Assembly (NCBI GenBank): GCA_036504035.1
Contig: DASXVV010000009.1
Coordinates: forward strand, 62,001-126,000
Length of the DNA stretch: 64,000 nucleotides
DNA from: Candidatus Deferrimicrobiaceae bacterium
GTDB lineage: Bacteria > Desulfobacterota > Deferrimicrobia > Deferrimicrobiales > Deferrimicrobiaceae
Direction of reading: 5' to 3'
Under the pieces are notes generated by a model. That model made no database searches. It was not told the DNA's origin and saw only the letters and a list, made by a program, of their open reading frames with translations. The position numbers and the translations under genes are program-made. This document shows positions 45,192 through 54,614 of this stretch, piece after piece. How positions within the stretch are numbered: the first letter of the stretch is position 1; every line of letters begins with the position of its first letter.

Positions 45192-46526
45192 TTATTTAAC
45201 ACACAACGGGTCAAAGGAAAAGGATTCGCTGCGGTAACGGACGATCGATTCCAGCGCCCGCGCAGTCTGGCGGCCCCTGCGTTCCTTTTTCTTTCCGGCG
45301 GGCGGCTCGGGAAGCAGGCCGAAATTGGCATTCATCGGCTGGAACGATCCCTCGGCAGGGGTCGTCACGAACCGGAGCAGGGCGCCGGTCATGGATTCGG
45401 ACGGGAACGGCGGCGCGTCTTCGCCACGCAGCCGCCGGGCGACCGAAAGCCCGGCCGCGAATCCCGATGCGATCGACTCGACATATCCCTCGACCCCGGT
45501 CACCTGCCCGGCGAAATACAGGCCCGGCCTTTCCCGGCTCTCGAGCGTGGGAAGGAGGTGATGGCGGGAGTCGATGTAGCTGTTCCGGTGCATGGACCCG
45601 TACCGCAGGAACTCAACGTTACGGAGGGCGGGGATCATCCGGAATACGCGCGCCTGCTCGGGCCAGGCGAGCTTCGTCTGGAACCCGACGAGGTTGAACA
45701 TGGTGCCTTGCACGTTCTCCTTGCGGAGCTGGACCACCGCATGCGGGCGCAAGCCGGTCCGGGGGTCGCGAAGCCCGACCGGCTTGAACGGCCCGAACAG
45801 AAGCGTTTCGGCCCCCCTCGCCCCGAGCGCCTCGATCGGCATGCAGCCCTCGAAGTGGCGTTCCTCCTCGAAGGTGCGGGCGGGGACCGTGCGGGCAGAC
45901 ATCAGCTCGGCATAGAACGCATCGAATTCGTCCTTGGACATCGGGAGGTTCAGGTAATCCCCGACGCCGTCCCCGTACCGGTCGCCGATGAAGCTGCATG
46001 CGGGATCGATCGTCGTCGCGTCGACGATCGGCGAGATCGCGTCGTAGAAATAGAAGCCCTTGCCCCCGAGAAGCGCTTCGATCGACTTCCCGAGCGCCTC
46101 GGAAGGAAGCGGTCCGCAGGCCACAATGACCAGGGGATCACCCGGAATGGACTGCTGCTCGGCTCCGGTCACATGGATCCCGCGCCGATCCCGGATCGCC
46201 TTGGTCACCTGCGAGCCGAAACGTTCCCGGTCGACGGCCAGCGCCATCCCTGCGGGTACCCGCACGGTCTCGGCGATCGCGAGCAGGTTGCAGCCCATGT
46301 GCCGCAGCTCGGCCTTGAGCAGCCCCTTCCCGGTTTCGACCTTTTCGGACCCGAGCGAATTGCTGCAGACGAGCTCGGCGAACGACGACCCGGTATGGGC
46401 GGGCGAGGACCGGAGCGGTCGCATCTCGACCAGCTCCACCGGGATGCCGGCGGCGGAGAGGACGAGGGCGGCCTCGGAACCGGCGAGCCCGGCCCCGATT
46501 ACCTTGACCGGAACGGGCTTATTCAT
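45192..46526 (-). CDS. trmFO: Folate/FAD-dependent tRNA (uracil-54-C5)-methyltransferase
   Basis: Makes ribothymidine at position 54 of tRNA with methylene-tetrahydrofolate and FADH2. Protein of 444 residues with the dinucleotide motif VIGAGLAGSEAALVL at the N-terminus, CSNSLGSEKVETGKGLLKAE, and GQVTGVEGYVESIASG near the C-terminus, typical of TrmFO/Gid. ATG at 46526 overlaps the kinase stop by eight nucleotides (ATGAATAA), so translation is coupled. Confidence 0.95.
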   Translation of the reverse strand: MNKPVPVKVIGAGLAGSEAALVLSAAGIPVELVEMRPLRSSPAHTGSSFAELVCSNSLGSEKVETGKGLLKAELRHMGCNLLAIAETVRVPAGMALAVDRERFGSQVTKAIRDRRGIHVTGAEQQSIPGDPLVIVACGPLPSEALGKSIEALLGGKGFYFYDAISPIVDATTIDPACSFIGDRYGDGVGDYLNLPMSKDEFDAFYAELMSARTVPARTFEEERHFEGCMPIEALGARGAETLLFGPFKPVGLRDPRTGLRPHAVVQLRKENVQGTMFNLVGFQTKLAWPEQARVFRMIPALRNVEFLRYGSMHRNSYIDSRHHLLPTLESRERPGLYFAGQVTGVEGYVESIASGFAAGLSVARRLRGEDAPPFPSESMTGALLRFVTTPAEGSFQPMNANFGLLPEPPAGKKKERRGRQTARALESIVRYRSESFSFDPLCVK

Positions 46527-48174
46527 CGCGGGTTGCTTCCGGACTTTCGGGGATCAGGACGGAAAAGCACGTGCCTTCCCCGGGCGCGGAACGCGCCTCG
46601 AGAAATCCACGGTGCATGATCACGATTCGTTGGGAAATCGCCAGGCCGAGGCCGGTCCCTCCTTCCTTGGTCGTGAAAAAAGGGTTGTAGATCTTTTCGA
46701 GAACGCCGGGGGCGATGCCCGTTCCCGTGTCGGAGACGGTCAGCACCGCAAAACGCTCGCCATGGCGAACCTGCGGGAACAGGACGACGGAAACGGCCCC
46801 TCCCCGGGGCGTCGCCTGGATCGCGTTGCAGATCAGGTTCCATAACACCTGGCTTAACTGCTCCCGGTCGCCCTCGACGGACAACGCGCCCTGCCCCTTC
46901 CGCTCGACCGTCACGCCTTTCTTGCGCCCTTCTCCGGCGCAGACAGCGGCGATGACGGCATCGACCAGCTTCCCGAGGTCGACCGGCTTGACATCCCTCG
47001 GCCGGGGCCCGGCAAACTCGAGGAACTCGGTGATCAGGGCATTCAGCCGCGTGCTTTCCTTGTCGATGATGTCGAGCAGCGTGTGGGACTCCGCCGGCAA
47101 GTCTCCCGCCTCGTGCAGCATCTGGGATGCGCCCGCGATGGAGGCCAGCGGATTCCTGATCTCGTGTGCAAGGCCGGCGGACAACTCCCCCACCCCCGCC
47201 AGGCGGTCGGCGATGCGCACCCGTTCCTCCATGCGCTTGATCGGCGTCAAATCCTGGAAGATGACGACATGCCCGATGACCGCATTTCCCGAATCCTTGA
47301 GCAAAGAAGAGGAAAAGCCGAGGAAGATCTCGGTCCCGTCCTTCCGGTGGAAGGAAATCTCCGGCCGAGACACGCGAAGATCCTCCCGGCGCATCGGGGT
47401 GGCGTCTTCGGTAAAAAGCGTCTCGATCGGCATGCCGGCGACCTCGTTCCGGGTGACACCGAGAATCCCGCACGCGGCGTCGTTGATCTGGCTGATCTTT
47501 CCGTCCGTATCCGAGGTGATGATCCCCGAAGGGATGTTCTCGACCACGCAAGTGTTGAAGCGGTCGAGCTTCTCGAGATCCTCTTCCCTGTCCTGGACCC
47601 GCTCCCGCGTCTTGCGGATGTCGCGGCCGAGCAATCCCGCGAGCAGGCCGATCAGCATGAATCCGATGGTGTTGGTCGAAACGGAGCGGACGTAAGCGTC
47701 CCAGTCGATCGATACGGGATCCCATCCCGGCGGAGAGAGGACTCCTTCCTTCTGGAGGTAGAGCAGGCCTGCCCAGGCGGCGGAGGAGAGCAGAGCCCAG
47801 GCAACGGCGCCCTGCATGTAGAATTCGAGGCAGCCGAACAGGATCACGACGACGAACATGAAGGTGAAGACGCTGTCGTAAAGACCTGTCGCGAGGACGA
47901 TGATCGAGACGAAGCCAACGTCTACAAGCGCCTGGACAATTGCAGCCGGAATCGGCAGCGAGCAGCGGCTCCAGAACGCGTACCGAACCAGGAGCCATCC
48001 GTAGGACAGGACGACCGCGGCGTAGAGGAACCGGAACGCCGGGGTCAGCAGCAGCTCGGGCTCCTGAAAATGAACGGAGACCACCGACGCCAGGAGCGCG
48101 AAGGTGATCCCCGTCCGTACAAGGAGCAGGTTTCGTACGCCGAATTCCTCGGCGCCCCGGACCGGCCGGTTCAA
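46519..48174 (-). CDS. PilS-like membrane sensor histidine kinase
   Basis: Histidine kinase of 551 residues. About six membrane helices (20-190) are followed by a coiled linker, a PAS domain (about 205-320) and HisKA with phospho-acceptor LAHEIRNPLASI near 338. The HATPase has N-box QLSQVLWNLICNAIQA and G-boxes DTGTGIAPG and GGTGLGLAIS. Architecture and position behind pilB-pilT-pilC match PilS, which with PilR and sigma-54 controls pilin expression. The usual pilR is not next to it; trmFO follows instead. TTG at 48174, 21 nt after pilC, is the apparent start and lacks a strong binding site. Confidence 0.88.
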   Translation of the reverse strand: MNRPVRGAEEFGVRNLLLVRTGITFALLASVVSVHFQEPELLLTPAFRFLYAAVVLSYGWLLVRYAFWSRCSLPIPAAIVQALVDVGFVSIIVLATGLYDSVFTFMFVVVILFGCLEFYMQGAVAWALLSSAAWAGLLYLQKEGVLSPPGWDPVSIDWDAYVRSVSTNTIGFMLIGLLAGLLGRDIRKTRERVQDREEDLEKLDRFNTCVVENIPSGIITSDTDGKISQINDAACGILGVTRNEVAGMPIETLFTEDATPMRREDLRVSRPEISFHRKDGTEIFLGFSSSLLKDSGNAVIGHVVIFQDLTPIKRMEERVRIADRLAGVGELSAGLAHEIRNPLASIAGASQMLHEAGDLPAESHTLLDIIDKESTRLNALITEFLEFAGPRPRDVKPVDLGKLVDAVIAAVCAGEGRKKGVTVERKGQGALSVEGDREQLSQVLWNLICNAIQATPRGGAVSVVLFPQVRHGERFAVLTVSDTGTGIAPGVLEKIYNPFFTTKEGGTGLGLAISQRIVIMHRGFLEARSAPGEGTCFSVLIPESPEATRDE

Positions 48175-48195
48175 CGGTTGCGGCGTGGGCCGCGC

Positions 48196-49407
48196 TCAGC
48201 CACCGACGGCGCCTGCCAGCTTGAAGATCGGAAGGTACATCGAGATGACCAGCCCGCCGACGACCACGCCGAGAAAAACCATCAACATCGGTTCGAGCAG
48301 CGAGGTGAGCGCATCGACGGCCGTGTCGACCTCCTCGTCGTAAAAATCGGCGATCTTGTTGAGCATGGTGTCGAGCGCGCCGGTAGCCTCGCCGACGCCG
48401 ACCATCTGCGTCACCATCGAGGGAAACACCCCGGACTCGCTAAGCGGGTCGGCAATGGTCTTGCCTTCGCTGATGCTGAGGCGTGCCTTGGCGATCGCCT
48501 CCTCGATGACCTTGTTGCCGGCCGACTTGGCGACGATGTCCATGGCTTCGAGGATCGGTACGCCCGAGCTGACCATGGTGCCGAGCGTGCGGGAGAATCG
48601 TGCGACGGCTATCCGCTGGATCAGGCTTCCGACGACCGGCAGCTTGAGCAGGAGCCCGTCGATGTTCCGGCGGCCGGATTCCTGCCGGTAGTACCACTTG
48701 ATCAGCCAAACGACCGCAATGACGAAAGCCACGAACACAAAGAAATATTTTTGGGCCGCCCCGGAGAGGCCCATGACGAAGGCGGTCGGGGCGGGGAGAT
48801 CGGCGCCGAAATCCTTGAACATGGCGCCGAAGACCGGGATGACCTTGAGGAGAAGGACCATGGTGACTATCAGGGCGATGGCCAGGATGGTCGCCGGGTA
48901 GACCATCGCGCTCTTGATCTTCTTCTGGAGGTTGTTCGCCTTTTCTATGTAGGCGGCGAGACGCGAGAGGATGGTGTCGAGGATACCCCCAACCTCCCCG
49001 GCCGAGACGAGGTTGACGAACAGCTCGTCGAAGAACCTGGGGTGCTTGCCCAGCGCGTCGGCGAAGGTGGAGCCGCCTTCGACATCTTCCTTGACCCTGA
49101 GGACGACCTTCTTGAATGGCAAGTTTTCCTGCTGGTTTCCCAGGATCTCGAGGCACTGGACGAGCGGAAGACCGGCATCGATCATCGTGGCGAACTGGCG
49201 GGTGAAGATGGCCAGTTCCTTTGGCGTGACTTTACCGCCGCCGAAATCGAAATTGAATTTGAATTCCCTGCTTTTCGCCCTGACCTTGATGGGCGCGACC
49301 TGCTGCCTTCGCAACTGTGACAGGACAAACGCCTCGTTCGGAGCTTCCATCTCGCCCGTCACGACGCTGCCGTTCTTGTTTTTCCCTTCCCAGGAAAACT
49401 TGGCCAT
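48196..49407 (-). CDS. pilC: Type IV pilus inner-membrane platform protein
   Basis: Polytopic membrane protein around which the pilus motors PilB and PilT rotate. Protein of 403 residues with two T2SSF domains (about 68-191 and 270-393); each has the conserved FTRQFATMIDAGLPLVQCLE-type start and a hydrophobic helix pair after it. ATG at 49407 follows GGAGG. Immediately downstream of pilT in the cluster. Confidence 0.95.
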   Translation of the reverse strand: MAKFSWEGKNKNGSVVTGEMEAPNEAFVLSQLRRQQVAPIKVRAKSREFKFNFDFGGGKVTPKELAIFTRQFATMIDAGLPLVQCLEILGNQQENLPFKKVVLRVKEDVEGGSTFADALGKHPRFFDELFVNLVSAGEVGGILDTILSRLAAYIEKANNLQKKIKSAMVYPATILAIALIVTMVLLLKVIPVFGAMFKDFGADLPAPTAFVMGLSGAAQKYFFVFVAFVIAVVWLIKWYYRQESGRRNIDGLLLKLPVVGSLIQRIAVARFSRTLGTMVSSGVPILEAMDIVAKSAGNKVIEEAIAKARLSISEGKTIADPLSESGVFPSMVTQMVGVGEATGALDTMLNKIADFYDEEVDTAVDALTSLLEPMLMVFLGVVVGGLVISMYLPIFKLAGAVGG

Positions 49408-49430
49408 CGAATCCTCCGGTTCTTATCGTG

Positions 49431-50528
49431 CTACATGCCGCGGGGTGGACCGGGCGCCCGGTTCTGGGCGGCGCTCAGCAGATTGCGGAATTCGTCGGGG
49501 TCGGAGCTTCGCCCCATGGCATCGTCGAGCGTGATCTCCCGACGCAGGAGAAGCGCGATCAACGACTGGTTCATCGTCTGCATTCCGAATTTGGACTGTC
49601 CGACCTGCATCTGCGAATAGACCTGGTGGACCTTTTCCTCGCGGATGAGATTGCGGATCGCGGGATTGGGGATCATCACCTCGAGCGCCAGCGCGCGACC
49701 CGAGCCGCTGGCTTTCGGGATGAGTATCTGGGACACGACTCCCTCGAGCACGAACGAAAGCTGGGCCCGGACCTGGGGCTGCTGGTAGGGAGGAAACACG
49801 TCAAGGATGCGGTTGATGGTCTGGACGCAGGAATTGGTGTGGAGCGTCGCGAACACGAGGTGGCCGGTCTCGGCGACGGTCAACGCCGCCTCGATCGTCT
49901 CGAGGTCGCGCATCTCTCCGACCAGGACGATGTCGGGGTCCTGCCGGAGGATGTACTTCAGCGCCTTCTTGAAGCTCTGGGTGTCGGCGTTGACCTCGCG
50001 CTGGTTGACCAGGCAGTGCTTGTGCGGGTGCAGATACTCGATCGGATCCTCGATGGTGACGATGTGCTCCTGCCGTTCGTTGTTGATCTTGTCGATCATG
50101 GCGGCGAGCGTCGTGGACTTTCCCGATCCGGTCGGGCCTGTGACGAGCACGAGCCCGCGCGGCTTCTTGCAGAGTTCCTTGAGAGCCGGGGGCAGCCCGA
50201 GTTCTTCGAACGGGCGCACCCGGAACGGGATGGTCCGGAAGGCCCCGGCCACTGCGCCCCGCTGCATGTAGACGTTGGCGCGGAATCGCGACAGCCCCTT
50301 GATGCCGAACGACAGGTCGAGTTCCCACTCTTCCTCGAACCTCTGCTTCTGTACCTCGGTGAGGATGCTGTAGCAAAGGCGCTTGGTGTCGGCGGGTCCC
50401 AGCGTCTCGGTACTCGTGGGAAGAAGCCGGCCGTCGACCCGGATGGTCGGGGAGACACCGGTCGTGATGTGCAGATCCGATGCCCCTTTTTCGTACATCT
50501 GCGTGAGCAGATCCTGCATCGTGATCAT
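49431..50528 (-). CDS. pilT: Pilus retraction ATPase
   Basis: Hexameric ATPase powering pilus retraction and twitching. Protein of 365 residues. Walker A GPTGSGKSTT, Asp box IVTIEDPIEYLH, Walker B ILRQDPDIVLVGEMRD, and His box VFATLHTNSC are all present; the AIRNLIREEK motif near the C-terminus is the PilT-specific AIRNLIRE. ATG at 50528 follows GGGAGG. Between pilB and pilC. Confidence 0.96.
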   Translation of the reverse strand: MITMQDLLTQMYEKGASDLHITTGVSPTIRVDGRLLPTSTETLGPADTKRLCYSILTEVQKQRFEEEWELDLSFGIKGLSRFRANVYMQRGAVAGAFRTIPFRVRPFEELGLPPALKELCKKPRGLVLVTGPTGSGKSTTLAAMIDKINNERQEHIVTIEDPIEYLHPHKHCLVNQREVNADTQSFKKALKYILRQDPDIVLVGEMRDLETIEAALTVAETGHLVFATLHTNSCVQTINRILDVFPPYQQPQVRAQLSFVLEGVVSQILIPKASGSGRALALEVMIPNPAIRNLIREEKVHQVYSQMQVGQSKFGMQTMNQSLIALLLRREITLDDAMGRSSDPDEFRNLLSAAQNRAPGPPRGM

Positions 50529-50553
50529 CGTCGATCCTCCCTGGCCGCGGCGG

Positions 50554-52251
50554 TCAATCCGCCGCGGAAACGCGCAGCACTTCTTCGAGCGTCGTCATGC
50601 CTTCCTCGAGCTTGGAAAGTCCTGCCTGCCGGAGCGTCTTCATGCCGAGCCGGGCGGCTTCGCGCTTGATCTCCATGGCGGATCCGCCGCGCAGGATAAG
50701 CTCCTTCAACTCTTCCTTGCAGGGCATGACTTCGTAGAGCGCGACACGACCACGATAGCCACTGCCAAGGCAATTGTCACACCCCTTGCCCTTCATCGGG
50801 TGCGCGAACTTGATCCTTTCGGGCTTCATCCCCGCTTCGACCAACGCCTTGGGAACGACGGTCACCGGCTCCCCGCACTCCTTGCAGACGCGCCTGGCTA
50901 ACCGCTGGGCGACGATCAAGTTGAGGGAGGACGCCACAAGGAACGGCTCGATGCCCATGTTGAGAAGCCTCGTGACGGTGCTGGGGGCATCGTTCGTGTG
51001 AAGCGTCGAAAGGACCAGGTGCCCGGTGAGCGCGGCCTTGACGCCGATCTCGGCCGTCTCGTAGTCCCGGATTTCGCCGACCATGATGATGTCGGGGTCC
51101 TGCCGCAGGAAGGAGCGGAGCGCCGCGGCGAACGTCAGCCCGATCTCTTCCTTCATCTGGACCTGGTTGATGCCCGCGAAGTTGAATTCGACCGGGTCTT
51201 CGGCGGTGCAGATGTTGTCGGCCGTCTTGTTGAGATCGGAAAGCGCGGAGTAGAGCGTCGTCGTCTTGCCGGACCCCGTAGGACCGGTGACCAGCACCAT
51301 GCCGAAGGGCCTGTGGATCGCCTCCATGAAGTCCTTGAGCTGGTCGGGCTCGAAGCCCAGCTTGGTCATGTCGAGCTGCAGGTTGCTCTTGTCGAGAAGC
51401 CGCATGACGATTTTTTCGCCGTAGATCGTGGGCAGGACGGAGACGCGATAGTCCATCTCCTGGCCCTTGCCCATCTTCAGCTTGATCCGGCCGTCCTGCG
51501 GAAGCCGCCGCTCGGCGATATCGAGGCTGGCCATGATCTTGAGTCGCGACGCGAGCGGCGTGCGCAGCTTGAGCGGCGGGCGCATGACCTCGTAAAGCAC
51601 GCCGTCAACCCGGAAGCGGACGCGGAACTCCTTCTCGTACGGCTCGATGTGAATATCGGAGGCACGCCGCTTGATGGCGTCGGTCAGCAGGAAGTTGGCC
51701 AGCTTGACGACGGGGGCGTCGTCGACGCCGCGTTCGAGGTCGGTGGTGTCGAGCTCCTCCTCGCGGACGATCTCGAGGTCTTCGTCCTGGTCGAAGTTGA
51801 ATTCCTGGATGCCCATCGACTGGTCGAAAAACTTGTTGATGGCGTCGGTGATCGCCTTCTCGGAGGCGAGCACGAGCTCGACCGAGTAGCCGGTCTTGAA
51901 GCCGATGCCGTCGATGATGGCCATGTTGGACGGATCGGCGACCGCGACGATCAGCTTGGTGCCGACGCGGTTTATAGGCAACGCGAGGTTTTTCTGGACC
52001 ATGTCCTCGGGCAGCAGCCGGACGACGTCGGGATTGATCTCGTACTGGGCCAGATCGACGACGGGCAGGTTGAACTGCCGGCCGAGGAATGCGAGGAGCT
52101 CGGGCTCCTTGACGAAACCGGCCTTGACGAGAACGGTGCCGATTCGCTCCTTGCTGCTCTTCTGGCTTTCGAGCGCGCTGCGAAGTTGATCGGGGGTGAT
52201 GAGGTTCCCCTTGAGGAGCATCTCGCCGATCTTGGTGGCCATGACGGACAT
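50554..52251 (-). CDS. pilB: Type IV pilus assembly ATPase
   Basis: Extension motor of the type IV pilus. Protein of 565 residues: N-terminal MshEN/GspE-N domain (about 8-150), then the GspE ATPase domain with Walker A GPTGSGKTTT, Asp box TAEDPVEF, Walker B RQDPDIIMVGEIRD and the tetracysteine zinc motif CKEC ... CDNC in the C-terminal region. ATG at 52251 has no good Shine-Dalgarno; a second ATG three codons on is possible. First gene of the pil cluster and of the long run below it. Confidence 0.95.
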   Translation of the reverse strand: MSVMATKIGEMLLKGNLITPDQLRSALESQKSSKERIGTVLVKAGFVKEPELLAFLGRQFNLPVVDLAQYEINPDVVRLLPEDMVQKNLALPINRVGTKLIVAVADPSNMAIIDGIGFKTGYSVELVLASEKAITDAINKFFDQSMGIQEFNFDQDEDLEIVREEELDTTDLERGVDDAPVVKLANFLLTDAIKRRASDIHIEPYEKEFRVRFRVDGVLYEVMRPPLKLRTPLASRLKIMASLDIAERRLPQDGRIKLKMGKGQEMDYRVSVLPTIYGEKIVMRLLDKSNLQLDMTKLGFEPDQLKDFMEAIHRPFGMVLVTGPTGSGKTTTLYSALSDLNKTADNICTAEDPVEFNFAGINQVQMKEEIGLTFAAALRSFLRQDPDIIMVGEIRDYETAEIGVKAALTGHLVLSTLHTNDAPSTVTRLLNMGIEPFLVASSLNLIVAQRLARRVCKECGEPVTVVPKALVEAGMKPERIKFAHPMKGKGCDNCLGSGYRGRVALYEVMPCKEELKELILRGGSAMEIKREAARLGMKTLRQAGLSKLEEGMTTLEEVLRVSAAD

Positions 52252-52287
52252 GGAGGGGTCTTCGGATTCCTTTCGTCTGATTACATT

Positions 52288-53160
52288 TCAGTAATTGGAC
52301 TGTCGCTTTTGTCGAAGCGCTCGCCTGGCCGCAGCCAGATATTCGTTCCCGGGGACGGCGATGCCGGTCCAGATGGCAAAGCTGCGCGCTGCCTGATTGG
52401 CCAGCATCGGAAGGCCGTCGATCGTGTCGACGCCGCGCCGCCTGAGGTCACGGACCAGGGCGGTCCCTCCCGGGACATACACTATATCGGCAAATCGTGT
52501 CGTTTTCTCTATTGCTTTTACGGGGAAGTCGTCCCATTCCCCCACGAGCCCGAGCGAAGTGCATTGGACGACCAGATCCGCCCCCGGAAAACCCTGCAAC
52601 ATCGAGGCCGTGCCAAGCTCACCGTTCTTGATCCGGGCCTCCCCCGCACCTCCGGCCAGATCGGACGCCATCCGGTCCGCCTTTCCGGGATCCCGGTTCA
52701 GGATGAGCAACTCGCGCGTCCCCTCCTTCAGCAGAGCGTGCGCGATCCCGCGCGCCGCGCCCCCGGCGCCGAGGATCACCACACGCGGAAATTTCCGCCC
52801 CCATCCGGCCCCGGACGCCGCGTCGAGGAATCCATCGCCGTCGGTGTTGTCGGCGGCCAGGCGTCCGTCCCGGACGGACAACACGTTGGCCGCGCCGCAG
52901 ACGAGGACGGCTTCGCTCCGGACGTCGGCGGCCTCGGCCGCCTGTCGTTTGTAGGGGATCGTCACGTTCCCGCCCAGGAAGTTGGCCGAACGGACCACGC
53001 GGATGAAATCATCGAACCGTTCCGGCGGCACGTCGATGCCGACGTATCGGAGCGGAAGGCCCCGCCTGCGAATCACCGATCCGTGCATCGCTGGACTCAG
53101 CGAGTGGGAGAGCGGGTGACCGACCACGAACAGAAGCGATTCGAGAAACGACGGGGTCAT
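52288..53160 (-). CDS. aroE: Shikimate dehydrogenase
   Basis: NADPH-dependent reduction of 3-dehydroshikimate in aromatic amino acid synthesis. Protein of 290 residues with HSLSPAMHGSVI (substrate loop), GGNVTIPYK (catalytic Lys) and DNTDGDGF, then the Rossmann loop ILGAGGAARGIAHAL and NRDPGKA. ATG at 53160 lies 7 nt after the selA stop; the open frame from 53232 would overlap selA. Followed by pilB after 36 nt. Confidence 0.94.
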   Translation of the reverse strand: MTPSFLESLLFVVGHPLSHSLSPAMHGSVIRRRGLPLRYVGIDVPPERFDDFIRVVRSANFLGGNVTIPYKRQAAEAADVRSEAVLVCGAANVLSVRDGRLAADNTDGDGFLDAASGAGWGRKFPRVVILGAGGAARGIAHALLKEGTRELLILNRDPGKADRMASDLAGGAGEARIKNGELGTASMLQGFPGADLVVQCTSLGLVGEWDDFPVKAIEKTTRFADIVYVPGGTALVRDLRRRGVDTIDGLPMLANQAARSFAIWTGIAVPGNEYLAAARRALRQKRQSNY

Positions 53161-53167
53161 GCCGATG

Positions 53168-54601
53168 TCATACCACTCCGGACGCGGCGCGCGCAATCGC
53201 CTCCGACAAAGAACCGATCTCGGAATCGGCAACCGTGCGAAGGTCGATCAGCAGCTTCCCCCGGCCGATGCGCGCAACCACCGGGGGGTCTCCCTTGCGC
53301 AGGCGGGATTCGAGTGCGTCCGGGGCAAGCGTGGGGTGGGAGAGCGCGACGCACGACGTCGGGATCTCGATCCCCGGCATCGCGCCCCCGCCGGGGGAAG
53401 AAAGCTCCGAAACGACGGCCATGGAAATCGCGGCTGCCGCATCGGAAAACCGGCTTTGCAGCCCCCTCGTCTTGCGGACGAGGCGGAGGGCTCGGGCGCG
53501 GACGACCTCGGGGCTTTCAGTCAACATGCGCAGCGTCGGGATCTCGCGGGCCGCGTTGACGGGATCGGCATAGAGAGCGAGCGTGGCTGCGAGCGCCGCG
53601 AGGCACAGTTTGTCGATGCGCAGCGCCCGCGAAAGCGGATGCCGGCGGAGCGGCTCGACGAGATCGCGGCGTCCGGCGATGATGCCCGCCTGGGGCCCCC
53701 CGAGCAACTTGTCGCCGCTGACGGTGACGACGTCGGCCCCGGCTTCCAGCGCCTCGCGGACGGTCGGCGTGCCGGGGATGCCGACGGTCGAGAAGGGGAA
53801 AAAGGCCCCTGAGCCGAGGTCTTCGAGCACAGGGATGCCGTGCGGCCGTCCGAGCGCCGCGAGCTCGGAGGCGGAGACCTCGCCGGTGAATCCGCTGATC
53901 GTGAAGTTGGACCGGTGGACCTTGAGCAGCAGCGCGGTGTCGCCGGTGATCGCCATCTCGTAATCCCGGAGATGCGTGCAATTGGTCGTGCCGACCTCGA
54001 CCAGCCGTGCGCCGCTTTCGGCCATCACGTCCGGAATTCGAAAAGAGCCGCCGATCTCGACGAGCTCTCCCCGGCTGACGATCACTTCGCGACCTCGGGC
54101 AAGCCCGGCCAGCGCCAGCATGAGCGCCGCGGCATTGTTGTTGACGACGTGCGCCGACTCGGCGCCCGTGAGCGAAATCAACCGCCTTTCGACGTGTTGC
54201 ATGCGGGAGGAGCGCTCGCCCTTCGCCAGGTCGTATTCGAGGTTGGAATATCCGCCCGCAATCCCGGTGATCGCGTCGATCGCGGCGGCCGGGAGCGGCG
54301 ACCGGCCGAGGTTGGTATGGACGACCACGCCGGTGGCGTTGATGACGCGCGAAAGCGTGATCGATTCGAGGCGGGAGATCGCACCGGGCAGGGCGGCGAG
54401 AACGGAGGACACCAGACGCGCGCGTTCGGGAAGCTCGCCTCCCTCGGCGATCTCGGGGAGGGTGCGGCAATCGTCGACCAGGGAACGGAGCGCGGAAAGC
54501 ACGACCTCGCGGGGATGAAGACGGAGCAGATCCCGAACCGGCCCTGACTGCAGGAAGGACGAAACGGAAGGAATGGCGCTGAGCCGGTCGTGGGAAGGCA
54601 T
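53168..54601 (-). CDS. selA: L-seryl-tRNA(Sec) selenium transferase
   Basis: PLP enzyme that converts Ser-tRNA(Sec) to Sec-tRNA(Sec) using selenophosphate. Protein of 477 residues with INATGVVVHTNLGRSPL, GGYSNLEYDLAKGERSSR, VNNNAAALMLAL and the PLP Lys in SGDKLLGGPQAG. Length normal. Its presence implies selenoproteins in this organism; selB, selC and selD are not in the window. ATG at 54601 lies 13 nt after the gntR-type gene. Confidence 0.96.
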   Translation of the reverse strand: MPSHDRLSAIPSVSSFLQSGPVRDLLRLHPREVVLSALRSLVDDCRTLPEIAEGGELPERARLVSSVLAALPGAISRLESITLSRVINATGVVVHTNLGRSPLPAAAIDAITGIAGGYSNLEYDLAKGERSSRMQHVERRLISLTGAESAHVVNNNAAALMLALAGLARGREVIVSRGELVEIGGSFRIPDVMAESGARLVEVGTTNCTHLRDYEMAITGDTALLLKVHRSNFTISGFTGEVSASELAALGRPHGIPVLEDLGSGAFFPFSTVGIPGTPTVREALEAGADVVTVSGDKLLGGPQAGIIAGRRDLVEPLRRHPLSRALRIDKLCLAALAATLALYADPVNAAREIPTLRMLTESPEVVRARALRLVRKTRGLQSRFSDAAAAISMAVVSELSSPGGGAMPGIEIPTSCVALSHPTLAPDALESRLRKGDPPVVARIGRGKLLIDLRTVADSEIGSLSEAIARAASGVV

Positions 54602-54614
54602 CGATATCGGACGC

